Shown one piece after another: positions 1-10,100 of a stretch of DNA of 64,000 nucleotides (the first letter of the stretch is position 1; every line of letters starts with the position of its first letter). Below the pieces are notes generated by a model. The model made no database searches. It was not told the DNA's origin and saw only the letters and a program-made list of their open reading frames with translations. The stretch is from Sorex araneus (taxonomy: Eukaryota > Chordata > Mammalia > Eulipotyphla > Soricidae), in the NCBI RefSeq assembly GCF_027595985.1, contig NC_073304.1, positions 221,378,500-221,442,499 of the forward strand, in the 5' to 3' direction. A program made the translations under genes and the position numbers.

Positions 1-759
1 TCCTGAGTGCAGAGCCAGGAGTGACCCCTGTGCATCGCCAGGTGTGACCCAAAAAAGCAAAAAAATAGAGGCGGGGGCCAAGTGATAGTGAGTGGGCCGG
101 GCTCTCGCTTTGTATGCAGTCAATCCAGGTTTGATTTCTGGAACCCCATATGGTCCCCTGACTACATAGCCAGGAGTGATCCCAGAACACAGAGCCAGGA
201 GTAAGCTCTGAACACCACAGGCTACGGCCCCAAAACAAAACACCAAAGGAAAAACAACAAAAAAAGCCGTTAAGGAAGGGCATAGTAGAGAAGTAGCCCC
301 TGAGCAACCCTGGGTATGGCCCACCTACCTCAACAACCCCAAAAATATTCATGGAAAGATAAAATTAAGGACTTATCTATGCTTTCCCAGAGCGCTGTAG
401 CAACTAAGAAATGACAGCTAATAATACAGTTAATATAGCAGAAAACAAGTTAAAGTCAATGTTCTTTTGCAACCACTATATAAAATATTGATCCCCGTCA
501 GGGCTGTCACTCATTCGCTGTGGGAGAACCCTGAGGCAGTGGACTGACAGGAAACAGTCGGTGACTGCAAGGGAGAAACATTACATTGGGGATCAGACTG
601 TCCCCCACCCCGCCTCTGGTCCATGCCAGATCACTGGAGGGGGCGTCCCGGTGCAGTCCCAGGACTAGGCAATAGGATGTTCTTTGTTTTAGAGATGAAG
701 ACCCCAGAATTTCAGGGTGGAAATCTTTTATATCATCAGCATATAAAGCTAGTAAGAGA

Positions 760-915
760 GAGGCTGGAGCAATAGTACAGTGGGTAAGGTGCTTGCCTTG
801 CACATAGCTGACCTGGATTCGATCCCTGGCATCCTATATGGTCCTCTGAGCAATGCCAGGAGTAACCCCTGAACAACGCTGGGTTTAGTTCCCCGCCAAA
901 AAAAAAAAAAAAAAG
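760..915 (+). mobile_element. SOR-type SINE
   Basis: Diverged copy: pol III A-box-like head, B box GGATTCGATCC, and a long A tail ending at 915. Confidence 0.85.
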
Positions 916-1096
916 TGAAAGAAAAATAATACTAAATCTTGGCCAGGGGGATAGATGTTGAAAAAGAGCAGCCACTGTGGCTCTGAGGAAATTCCTGCCA
1001 CTGGTTACACTGTGCCAAGAGGGGCAGGGGTTACCCAAGTGACCTCCCAAATCTGGCAACTCCGCCTTCTCCTGACCCTGACACTGAATTGCTGAG

Positions 1097-1285
1097 GTTT
1101 TTTGTTTGTTTGTTTTAGTTTGTTTCTTTTGGTTTTGGGGCCACATTCAGGATGCTCAGGGCTTATTCCTGGCAGGTTCAGGGAGCCATATGAGATGCCA
1201 GGGATTGAATCCAGGTGGATGAACCCCAGTGAGCTGTATGCAAGGCAAGTGCCCCACTGCTGTACTATCGCGCTGCCTCTCACCC
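1097..1285 (-). mobile_element. SOR-type SINE, reverse orientation
   Basis: Begins with a T-rich stretch, then TTTTGGGGCCACATTC and a reversed SINE body ending near the tRNA-like head. Diverged. Confidence 0.8.
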
Positions 1286-1383
1286 AGAGTTTTTGAAGAA
1301 CATATTGGAAGTTGGCTGCTAGCACTGGAGGGAGGCGGCTACAGAGCCAGCTCCAGCTCTGTCACTTAATAGGACTAACAGTG

Positions 1384-1560
1384 GGGGCTGGAGTGATAGC
1401 ACAGCGGGTAAGGCGTTTGCCTTGCACACGGCCGACCCGGGTTCAAATCCCAGTATCCCATATGGTCCCCTGAGCACCACCAGGGGTGATTCCTGAGTGC
1501 AGAGCCAGGAGTAACCCCTGTGCATCACCAGGTGTTACCCAAAAACCAAAAAAAAAAAAT
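1384..1560 (+). mobile_element. SOR-type SINE with target-site duplication
   Basis: Near-consensus tRNA-derived SINE with an A tail. Flanked by the direct repeat TAGGACTAACAGTGG at about 1370-1384 and 1560-1574, a clean target-site duplication marking a recent L1-type insertion. Confidence 0.92.
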
Positions 1561-1977
1561 AGGACTAACAGTGGACCCCATTCAGAGCACCTTTCAGAGA
1601 GATAGTACAGGGGTAAGGTGCTTGCCTGGCACGATCCTGGCAGCACGTCAGATGGTCCCACAAGCACTGTCAGGAGCAATTCTAAGCACAGCGACAACCA
1701 CTGAATCCTGCTGGGTGTGGCCCCCAACCCCTGAGAAAATAGTCCTCCTCTGTGTTGGTCACTGGAAGCACCAGCATGCATTATCCCCTCTAAAACTCAC
1801 AGCAGTGCTAGAACATTCTTCCAGGCTGTGGGCCTTTAGGTAAGTTACTCAACCTGTCTGGTGTTTCCTCATCTGGAAAAAGAAAACCTATTTCCTAGGT
1901 GGGTGTGCACGATGAAAGGAGATCAGGCAAGCCATGTATTTGGCACAGCACAGGGGCGCCAGGAACGGGGGCTGTTC

Positions 1978-1983
1978 TTTATT
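1978..1983 (-). terminator. ACBD4: Probable ACBD4 poly(A) signal
   Basis: AATAAA on the minus strand about 240 bases after the ACBD4 stop codon. It is the first canonical hexamer downstream, so the 3' UTR probably spans about 1955-2224. Confidence 0.6.
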
Positions 1984-2224
1984 TTGCAGCAGCCCAGGGG
2001 CTGTGAAAGGAGCTAGTAGATCTCTGGGGTCCGAAGTAAGTGAGGGATGCCAAGGGCCGAACTGTGTGGGGGTGAACCCGCAGTCTGGGAACAGAGGGAC
2101 GGCAGGGACCGCCAGTCCTGGCCCTTGTTAAGTCTTGGCTCAGTTCCTCTCTAGGCAAGAGGTGGGCACAGGACAGGAGAGCCGAGTCCTCCCCGCGGCC
2201 CTTGGAGGGTGAGGTCCTGCAGCC

Positions 2225-2314
2225 TCAGTTTCCCCTCCCTGCCGCTGGAGCCAGAGAGGTGGGCTGCTGCCGCCGACACTGCAGCGGCTGCATGAGGGGC
2301 TTCCTGCTCCTGTC
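2225..2314 (-). CDS. ACBD4: ACBD4 terminal coding exon 8
   Basis: Acceptor CGGCAG. Reads [20 protein letters not shown] and then a short Ala/Gly tail to TGA at 2227-2225. Phase 0 from exon 7 fixes the frame. The other frames across this exon stay open longer but do not continue ACBD4. Confidence 0.78.
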   Translation of the reverse strand, partial: DRSRKPLMQPLQCRRQQPTSLAPAAGRGN

Positions 2315-4728
2315 CTGCCGCAGGACTGGGGGGGCTCACCTGCGCAGGGGGGCGGGGCATGTTCTCCAGGCTCCGCAGCCTGCCCTGGACGTCCCGCATG
2401 TTCTCCTGCAGGGCTCGGACGGTCCGTACCAGCCACACGTCCGCTTCCCGGGGCGCCAGCGGGCTGCCCTCCGGCCCTCCTGTGGAGCACGTGCGCAGAG
2501 GCTCGGGTGGGCCCAAGGGAGGGCCGCAGTGGGGTGCAACCGGGGACCAAGGGACCAAGCCTGGCACAGGCGCCCGCCAGGTCCACCCACGCAGCTGAGT
2601 CTGAATCCCAGCCCCGCCACCCTGTGAGGGGACTTGGGGGAGGTCGAAAACGTCTTGAGCCTCCTCCTGAGAATCAGGGGAACAGGGCGCCTCCTAGACT
2701 GGGCTGCTGGCCCCCCCGACAAATATCTACAAAGTTCACCCCCTCCCCCCCTCCTTCCCACCCCGCACGGCTTCCCAGGAGTTCTAGAAGGGGCCAGGGG
2801 ACATCTCCCTGCACAAGACTGTTCTTCTGCGAAAGCCCCAGATGGGGGTGTGGAGGGAGGAGGAGCCCCATCCCCAGCGGCCGCAGGTGGGGGGCGCGGC
2901 TCCCACTCCTGGCGGGTAGGGACTTTGCCCATCCTGTGATGGCAGGACACTGGGCAGCCCCTCCTGGGCAGAGGCCAGCACCCAGGGTTGGACTTTCCCC
3001 CCTGCCTGGGACATCAGAAACCAGGGCAGGCAGAAGTGGGTGAAGGGTCAGCCCAGGGCTCACCTTTGTCTGTGGGGCTGGGGCTGGGGCTGGTCCTGGC
3101 CCTAGGGTCTCCTCCAGGGGCCCCCCTCTGCTCAGCCCGAACCTGCGAAGAGGAAGGAGCAGCATGGTTGAGGGGGTGCGGGGAGCCTCGGGGCCCCGCG
3201 GGGGGCGGGAGCGGCCTGGGCTCACCACCTCGGGCTCCAGCTGCTCCACAGAATCGCAGAAATCCTCGGCGTCCAGGTCCTTTGGTGTGGAGGCCTCTGA
3301 ACAGTGTGGGGAACGGGGGGCGTTAGTGACACGTGGCCACGGGGGCAGGGGGGCTGCCCACAGGACCCAGGAACACGCAACCAGAAGCTCCGACTGCGGC
3401 CGCCAGTTGGGTGTTGCTTGCATGTGGCCAACCTGGGTGTGATCCTTGGCACCCCACAGGATGCCCCTGAGCCCGCCAGGAGCGAGCCCTGAGCACCGCC
3501 GGGTGTGACCCCCAAACAACGAAAGAGACTCTGGTGGGGGCCAGAGGTGAGGCTGGAAGAGAGCCCGGAACTGGGGTGCATGCGAGGACCCAGTGTCGAC
3601 GGGCAGGAGGTGCGGGGCACATGGTGGCACTGGCCTCCTTCCTCTCCCCCGCCCTCAGGCCAGGCGGGGCACTGACCTGGGCTGGGGGGTGCCAGTTCCT
3701 GTGGGGGGCGGTGAGGCCGTGGGTCTACTCCCGTGGTTCCATCATTCCCCGTCTGCCCTGTGCGACCTGCCGAGACACGGCCTCAGAGGGGACCCCCGGC
3801 CTGAGATGACCCCCTCACAGGCTCTGCTTGGGGGTCCTAACACACCCCCCTAAACCCACTCCCCTGCCCTTGGGCCCCTTCACCTGGGCCTGACCTGTGA
3901 CCCTCCTCAGGAAGGACTCCGGGGGCCTTGGCATGTCGGGGATCACCTGGTACAGAGGCTCGAAGTACCCGAACATCTCCTCCGCCACCTCGCCCAGGGG
4001 CACCGTGTCGATCACCTGTGGGCACTGGGCTGTCGGGAAGGGCAGCCATCCCACCACCTGCCCATCCCTTTCAGCGCCCGGAGACCCCGCGCTGCTGTCC
4101 AGCAGGAAGCAGAGGCAGGCAGGGTTGGGGGAACCCAGGAGGGGGTCACCGGGCGGGTGGGGGCCTCTCTGACCTTCTGTGCCACCAGCTTCATCTGGCT
4201 GATGTAGGCGGCCATGGCCTCCTCCTTGCTCATCGGGCCCAGGCTGTTCCAGGCGTCCCTGGGGGTGCAGCGCGGTGAGGCAGCCGCCTCCCCCGGGCTG
4301 CCCTGCTCGCAGGGGCGTGGGGCTCACCATTTGTATCTCCCAATGGGGTCCCAGAAGCCGGGCCGAGGGACGCTGCAGGGCCCCATGGTCGCCTGCTTGT
4401 AGTAGCTGTAGAACCGCAGCATTTCTTCGTATGAGGGGCGGTAAGAGCCTGGGGGGGGGCGGGGAGCGTCAAGTCACCCCCAGCTCCAGGAGGACAGAGG
4501 TGCGGGGTGCCCAACTTTGGGTCACGCAGGGTTCCCACCCAGGGCAGGCGCGGGAGGCAGAGGGGGTGCCCAACAGACGGCGGGGATCGGCGGCTCCTGG
4601 GGCCCGTGACGGCCCCCCAATGCGGGCCCCCCGCCCTCACCATTCTTAGGCAGGTTTTGAATGACGCTGACGGCAGCCTGGAACTGCCGCTGGCAGTCGG
4701 GCTCTGTGTGTCCACTCTCGGTGCCCAT
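2225..4728 (-). CDS. ACBD4: Acyl-CoA-binding domain-containing protein 4, 8 coding exons, 264 aa
   Basis: Coding exons on the minus strand, 5' to 3': 4728-4641, 4448-4328, 4258-4174, 4015-3895, 3296-3226, 3142-3064, 2479-2340, 2314-2225. All introns are GT-AG and the phases join without a frameshift. The start was chosen as the first ATG, giving [16 protein letters not shown], the familiar ACBD4 N terminus. Residues about 12-101 form the acyl-CoA-binding domain, with [12 protein letters not shown] and GRYKWDAWNSL carrying the usual ligand-contacting Tyr and Lys positions. An acidic linker ([17 protein letters not shown]) and a short amphipathic, coiled-coil-like helix ([14 protein letters not shown]) follow. 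Members of the family bind long-chain acyl-CoA, and some ACBD4 isoforms are tail-anchored at peroxisome-ER contacts. The C terminus read here ([13 protein letters not shown], then stop) has no membrane segment, so this is the soluble form or the tail exon lies elsewhere. It is divergent from PLCD3, as in human. Confidence 0.93.
2340..2479 (-). CDS. ACBD4: ACBD4 coding exon 7
   Basis: Acceptor CCACAG. Encodes [40 protein letters not shown] and MPRPPAQ, a heptad-like helix probably forming a coiled coil. Donor GTGAGC, phase 0. Confidence 0.9.
3064..3142 (-). CDS. ACBD4: ACBD4 coding exon 6
   Basis: Acceptor after a CT-rich tract (CTCTTCGCAG). Encodes [16 protein letters not shown] and a short Ser-Pro repeat (SPSPSPTDK). 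The Ser-Pro repeat arises from a GGGGCT tandem run on the plus strand. Donor GTGAGC, phase 1. Confidence 0.85.
3226..3296 (-). CDS. ACBD4: ACBD4 coding exon 5
   Basis: A 71-bp exon encoding [19 protein letters not shown] and LEPEV, the acidic linker. Acceptor TTCAG and donor GTGAGC; phases 1 and 0 match the neighbouring exons. An extra exon known in some human isoforms between exons 4 and 5 was not identified. Confidence 0.88.
3405..3525 (+). mobile_element. Old SOR-type SINE in ACBD4 intron
   Basis: Diverged copy without a clear tRNA head, located in the intron between ACBD4 exons 4 and 5. Ends CGGGTGTGACCCCCAAAC. Confidence 0.7.
3895..4015 (-). CDS. ACBD4: ACBD4 coding exon 4
   Basis: Acceptor CACAG. 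Encodes [20 protein letters not shown] and [17 protein letters not shown]. Donor GTCAGG, phase 1. Confidence 0.92.
4174..4258 (-). CDS. ACBD4: ACBD4 coding exon 3
   Basis: Completes the split Trp, then [28 protein letters not shown], the last helix of the acyl-CoA-binding domain. Donor is GTCAGA, phase 0. Confidence 0.92.
4328..4448 (-). CDS. ACBD4: ACBD4 coding exon 2
   Basis: Acceptor CCCAG precedes GCTCTTACCGC. Encodes [20 protein letters not shown] and the [11 protein letters not shown] core of the acyl-CoA-binding domain. Ends inside the Trp codon before GTGAGC. Confidence 0.93.
4641..4728 (-). CDS. ACBD4: ACBD4 coding exon 1
   Basis: ATG at 4728-4726. Encodes the N terminus through [13 protein letters not shown] and ends after the first base of the next Gly codon, followed by donor GTGAGG. 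Begins the acyl-CoA-binding domain. Confidence 0.92.
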
Positions 4729-4989
4729 GCCCTGCGGCCGCGGCCGGGCCGGCTTCGGGGCGACTCTGCAGGCTGCGCCGGGCGCGCGGCACCGAAACCG
4801 CGGACTCTCGGGGGTCCTGCGCGAGACGGGGAGGGCGGGGTGGGCGCGCCGGGCGGCCGGGCTCGCAGACCCCTCTACGTGCACATCCCAACTCCTAAAC
4901 AGGCCAGTGGGCGAGCAGGGAGGAGCCGGGGCGGGGCGAGCAGAGTCCCACCCCGACCCTGCACGCCGGCCGGGCCGCCCGGTACTCAC

Positions 4990-5105
4990 CCCGCGGCGCC
5001 CACTGACCGGACCCCGGGGTCCTCGGTCGCCGCCGGACGGGGGCTTCCAACTGGCCTCCCGGCCCAGACGCGCCGGGACGCGGACACCAAGCCAGGGGGG
5101 AAACT
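4990..5105 (-). other. ACBD4: Probable noncoding first exon of ACBD4
   Basis: On the minus strand a consensus splice donor (GGG|GTGAGTACC) lies at 4989-4988 in GC-rich sequence upstream of the ATG. This suggests a 5' UTR exon that splices to the coding exon ending at 4641. The upstream boundary and the matching acceptor are not certain. Confidence 0.4.
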
Positions 5106-5379
5106 TAAGCCAATGAAAGAGCCCGTTTCAGACGCGGCTTCGGCGCCACAACCAATCGGCGCGGCCCTTTCAGAACCGCGCAAACATCCCAGCCACGCAC
5201 CGCCCCGTGCGGGCGTGGCCAAGACGCGCGCGGCCCAGCCCCGGCGGCCAGAGGCGGACACACGCGCCCCCTCGTGGACGCGCCGATCAGACGCGGCACC
5301 CGCGCGCCCCCTGGCGGACAGCTGCGTCCGCACGGTCTGGCACATCCCCGCCACCTAGCTTCATGTATTTATTTATTTT

Positions 5380-5835
5380 TCAGTTTGGGGGCCACACCCG
5401 ACGTGGTGCTCCGGGGTTGATCCGAGCTGTTTGTTGGTTTCTTTGTTTTACTGCGGGAGACAGTACTGTGTTGGGGACTAGACTTGAGCTCCAGCCCTTT
5501 GAGCAGCTGCCCTTTTATCCTGCCCACCCTCTACCCCTGCCTTGGGGCCAGAGAGATAGTACTGGGCTGAAGGCACTGTCTTGCACGTAAGCTCCTAAGG
5601 TTCGATTCCCGGCACCGTGAACACTATCAGCAGTGACCCCTGTGCTCAGAGCAGGAGTGACCCCCTGTGCTCAGAGCCGCTGGGGATCTTCCCCCAAGCA
5701 AAAGAAATTTGCTCCGGCTCCTGGTCAGTGTGCTCCGGCTCCTAGAAGAGGCGTGTGGGTGCTGAGTTTAATGAGGATGGGGCGCGGGTAGCTCAAGTGG
5801 GAAGAGGCCCCTCCCCCAGCACCACCGGGTGTGGT
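5380..5835. mobile_element. Old SINE fragments between ACBD4 and PLCD3
   Basis: A reversed fragment at about 5380-5480, a plus-strand copy at 5537-5705 with B box GGTTCGATTCC, and a short tail fragment at 5785-5835. They separate the two divergent CpG islands. Confidence 0.7.
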
Positions 5836-6453
5836 CCACGTTTTAAAAAATGTCAGTGAAGAATGGGGAAGGTCGTTCTTCCTGGACAAAGGCACCAGAC
5901 ACACCGCAGCTTCGAGAAAGACTGTGCGGACATGGGCGGCCCAAACCTGCGCGCAACCCCGGGGTCAAGGTCGGCTGGGAGCCGCCGGAGGGAAGCCGGA
6001 GACGGCGGGCCCAGGCCTGCTCGCACTCGCCGCGGCCGCCTGGTGGCGCTGCGCACCCGACGCCCACCTGGCCTGGGCGCTCGCTGCGCTCAGCGCGGTC
6101 CCAGCGCGCCTGCCACGTGAGTCACCCGCCCGTCGGCGCAGACACGCGGGCGGGCTTGCGGCTCGCCCGGGCGCGACGGCCCCGCGGGTCGAGGTCGCCG
6201 ACATCTGTGCTGCCTGCAGGGGCTACCCGGGGACCACTGAACTCGCGCCGGGGGGCTAACCCGAGTCTCCAGGCCCGGAACCCTGGTCCCGCCGGTCCTG
6301 CTGGACCTGCCCCTCGGGCCTTGGGCTTGGGGCACCCTGGGGTGCCGGGGAGCGAGCCCGGCCCGCGCACAGCACGCTAGGGCTGCTCCCTTCCGCCCCC
6401 CGAGATTTTTGCCCGCGAGGGGGAACAGGCGGGGCGCCTAGAGGGTGAGTCCG

Positions 6454-6461
6454 TGACGTCA
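6454..6461. promoter_or_regulatory. Palindromic cAMP response element
   Basis: Exact TGACGTCA, the full CREB/ATF site, about 590 bases upstream of the PLCD3 ATG inside the CpG island and 15 bases before a GC box. Confidence 0.55.
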
Positions 6462-7050
6462 CAGCCACGTCCCTACCCCGCCCCCACCCCACCCCCGAGT
6501 TCTGGCCGCCTCGCGCCCCCCGGCTTTAAGGGGGCTTTCCAGAGCACCCGCGCCCCAGGACGAGCCCCCGCGCAGACCCCGGCCCGTGTGCCCGGCCGGA
6601 CGCGGGCGGGGATGGAGGGGAGGGGCTCGGGGTGCTCCCGGAGTCAGTCCCCGGAAAGGCGCTGGTGTCCGCAGGGCCCCCAGACCATGGGGGCTCTGGT
6701 AACCTACGGGGTCGGGGCCGAGGGCCTCTCGGAGGGCGGGGAGGCGACCCCCTGAGTCGGGGACGGAGACGGCTCCCCCAACGCAGCGCGAGCCTCGGGG
6801 AGCGCGCGGCGCCCGGCCTGGGGTCCCCGCCCCCCGCGGCCGCAGGCGCCACCCCCGCCGGGCTGAACCCGCCCCTCGGCCCCGGTCCCTCCTTCGGGGC
6901 CGCGTCCCTCCTCCGCGGCTCCCGGCGTCTCCTCCCCGGCTCCCGCCCGCGCCGCTAAGTTTGCTGGCCCCGGGCCGCGCATAGAGCCGGGGCCGGGCGG
7001 AGCGGCGCCCCGCGGACGGTCCCCGCGCAGAGCCCGGCCCCGGCCCGACC

Positions 7051-7195
7051 ATGCTGTGCCGCCGCTGGAGGAAGCGCCACCCCCCACCCGAGGAGCCCCC
7101 GGCACGGGCCCAGCTGGCGGCGCCCACCGCGCTCCCGCCCGCACCCCCGGACGGCGGCTCCAGGAGGCCCGGGCTGCGCGCGCTCAAGAAGCTGG
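7051..7195 (+). CDS. PLCD3: PLCD3 exon 1
   Basis: Starts [17 protein letters not shown], a basic then Pro-rich N terminus, and ends [10 protein letters not shown] plus one base before GTCAGT. It is the first ATG in the CpG island in this frame. Confidence 0.93.
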
Positions 7196-10100
7196 GTCAG
7201 TGGCGCGGGGCGACAGGACTGCGGGGCCAGGGGCCGGGCAGGGACAGGGACGGGGGCTGCGGGGACGGAGACAGGGCGGGGACAGGGAGGGGGGCTGAGG
7301 GGACAGAGACGGGGTTGGGGGGGACACAGACAGGGCGGGGACAGGGACGGAGTGGGGGCGGCAGCGGGGACAGAGATGGGGCTGGGGGGACACAGGCAGG
7401 GCGGGGACAGGAATAGGGTAAGAACAGAGATGGGGCTGCGGGACTGGGTCGGGTGGGGGCAGGGCCTGCACTAGCTCACCGGGGGTTGTCCCTGGGTCCC
7501 CCAGACGCCCAGGAGGGACGCCCTGTGGCAGGTTGTGGCAGGCAAAGCCTGGGGTCCCTGACCACTGGAGGGTGGATTGGGAGACAGCCTTGGGGGTCCC
7601 TTCCTGGCTCCCCAAACCCTGTCTGTGCTCCTGGGTCCTGGGGTGCCCTCATGGCCCTGGGCTCCTGGCAGCCTAAGTGGGACCTGTCTCCCAGCACCCC
7701 CAGCCTGCCGCCCCCACCCCTCCCAGGCTCCTGGCACGGCCCGACTGGGTAGAAGACAGGGACAGGAAGGTGGGACTTCGCCTGAGATTGGGGGGCTCCC
7801 GGGGGGAGTGTGGAAACTGGACTGGCTCACTGCCCTGAGAGCAGGCTGGCACCAGGTGGTCACATCTGGGGGTGTCACTGGGCCCGCACCTTCCTGAGCA
7901 CTCAGGGACAGGGAGGTGCTGGGAGGAGTGGAGAGTCTGCCCGGCCCCCGCCACCCCGTGCACCTCGGTCTGGGCTCAGGGTGCTGGTGTTTGGGGGTCT
8001 TGAGTTAGAGGTGCCTCCGGCTGCAGTGAGGAACTGGCTGCTGTTAGTTGAGGGTTGAAGAGGGGCTGCCCAGGAGACCCCCCCAATCCAGGGTGATTCC
8101 TGGGTCCCATCTGCAGTGTGTCTGCCCTTTGCCTACACCACACCCCTGCTCTCTTCCTGGTTCTGCCCTGCTCCCTTGATCCACCTGAGTTTGTTGGATT
8201 TTTCTGTTTTGCTTTGGGGTGTTGGAGCCACACCCCGAGGTGCTTGGGTGCTGGGGATCTAACCGGTGGCCCAATGCGGCCAGCACCTCGACTCCTGCGC
8301 TAGCTCTCTGGGCCCGGTAGTTTTTGTTTGGGGAGTCACATCCAGCCTTGCTCTGAGGCCACGGCGGGTGGGGGTGGGGGGCGGTGTTGCGAGGTGCCCG
8401 GGAGAACTCACATACATACCATCTGTGCTGCCTTTGGAGCCACGTCGCCCGTGGCCCGGGTTTGCCCCTGGCACTCTCCTCACAGTCACAGACAGGCCCC
8501 TGGCCTGTCTTCCAGCAGCACCCAACGCTCTTGCTCTCCTGGACTCCCAGGAGGAATCCGGGGGCTCAGCCCTGACCCCGTCCAGGCCCGAGGTAGCTGA
8601 AGCGTCCGCAAGGAGGGCGCAGTGAAACAGAGACTCCAGCTATGAGCGGAGGGTCCTGCCTGCACCCTTGGACCAGGAGCCCACGTGGGGCTCCCAGAGA
8701 CAGTTCTTTGGGCCAAAGATGGCCTCAGTGGGGTCCGGGCTGGGGCTGCCCCAGTAGATTCCAGAAACATCAGGAGGCAGAGCCTGCCCGTGCCTCTGGG
8801 GTGACGCTTGGGGAGAGGAGAGTGCAGTGGGGACCTGGGGACACAGGGTGCCCCCCAGGGTTAGGAATGTGGGGGCATCCCTCTGCCTCTGCCTTCTGGG
8901 GGTTCCTCGAGGGTTAGGGTGCAGACGGGGGGGGGAGGGGGGAGGAGACGAGCAGCTCCATCCCGTGCCCCCGGGGCATAGCCCAGTGGCCGAGACACTG
9001 ACAAATCCTCACTCGGAGCCGGGGCCAGCACCTGGCACTGAGTCAGCACGAGAGCCGTGGGCACCTGTCCTGTCCCAGTGACAGTGTCACCAGGTATGTG
9101 GGTGTCAGGTGCCATCTGGGCTGCCCTAGCCCCGCCCCCGCACAGCCCCTTCCCGGCACGGAAGCCCAGGCCCACGGCTCCCCTGGGCAGTCCCCGAGCG
9201 CCCCTCGCTGCCAGCACCCCTGGGTCCTCCCACCACACTCCGTGGACTCAGAGGGCAGATGTCACATCAGCCCACCACAGTCACAGGGCTTGAGGTCACA
9301 GGAAGAGGGAAAGGAGAAAGACTTTAAGGGGCCAAAGCAGTAGTGCAGCGGGGAGGGCGTTGGCCTTGCACACGGCCGACCCAGGTTCGATCCCCGGCAT
9401 CCCCTGAGCCCACCAGCAGAGATTCCTGAGCGCGGAGCAAGGAATAAGCCCGATTATCATTGGGTGTCGCCCCAAAACGAGACAAAAAAGGACTTGAAGG
9501 CCACAGTAGGGGAACCGGGGCTGGAGAGGGGGAGCCCCGTGATGAGCTTGGTGGGGGGCATCTGTGGAGCCTGGGGTCTCCAGGGAGCTGGGTGATGAGG
9601 GGGCAGAAGAGGGGCCAGAAGCACAGGCACAGGGCAGGCCCATCAGCCAGTCCCCACTTCTTCCTGAGCTGTAGGAAGGGACCGTCCCCCAGATGTGGCC
9701 CCAGAGGGATTCCCACCGGGCTGCGGGCTCAGAGGCAGCCAGGAGCTCCCAGCGGGGGCGTGAGCGGGTGTGGTGCCCATGTGTGGGTGCCGTGGTTGGG
9801 GTCCAGGCCCCGCCAGCTCCTTTGAAGACACACAGCAGCTCCCCTCTCCTGCCCTTGTCTTTTTTTTGTTGTTGTTGTTGTTGGTTTTTGGGTCACACCT
9901 GGCAATGCACAGGGGTTACTCCTGGCTTTGCACTCAGGAATCACCCCTGGCAGTGCTCAGGGGACCATATGGGATGCTGGGATTTGAACCTGGGTCGGCC
10001 ACATGCAAGGCAAACGCCCTACCCGCTATGCTATCACTCCAGCCCCTCCTGCCCTTGTCTTACAAATGAGAAAACTGAGGCTCCAGTTGGACATGAGCCA

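Larger units (their letters stand above)
1..1950. other. SINE-rich sequence downstream of ACBD4
   Basis: No coding exon was found. At least six SINE copies lie here: 1-67 (cut by the window edge), 72-250, 760-915, 1097-1285 in minus orientation, 1384-1560 and 1590-1735. No exon of the next syntenic gene (HEXIM1 in human) is present. Confidence 0.7.
4640..5345 (-). promoter_or_regulatory. ACBD4: ACBD4 CpG-island promoter
   Basis: CpG-dense block covering the first ACBD4 exons and upstream sequence. CCAAT boxes stand near 5110 and 5152 on the plus strand. No TATA box is evident, which is typical of a housekeeping promoter. Confidence 0.6.
5900..7260 (+). promoter_or_regulatory. PLCD3: PLCD3 CpG-island promoter
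   Basis: Very CpG-dense block ending in PLCD3 exon 1. It contains a perfect CRE (6454-6461), GC boxes such as CCCCGCCCCC near 6477, and no obvious TATA box. The 5' UTR lies somewhere in the last few hundred bases before 7051; the start site cannot be fixed from sequence. Confidence 0.65.

Noticed and set aside
2674-3630. A 318-codon minus-strand open frame
   Set aside because: It reads through ACBD4 introns in a frame different from most ACBD4 exons and includes SINE sequence; spliced exons explain the conserved parts.
4507-5358. A 283-codon plus-strand open frame
   Set aside because: It runs over ACBD4 exon 1 and its CpG-island promoter in the antisense direction. Long GC-rich open frame by composition only.
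6459-7187. A 242-codon minus-strand open frame over the PLCD3 promoter
   Set aside because: GC-rich antisense shadow of the CpG island and exon 1, with no recognisable domain.
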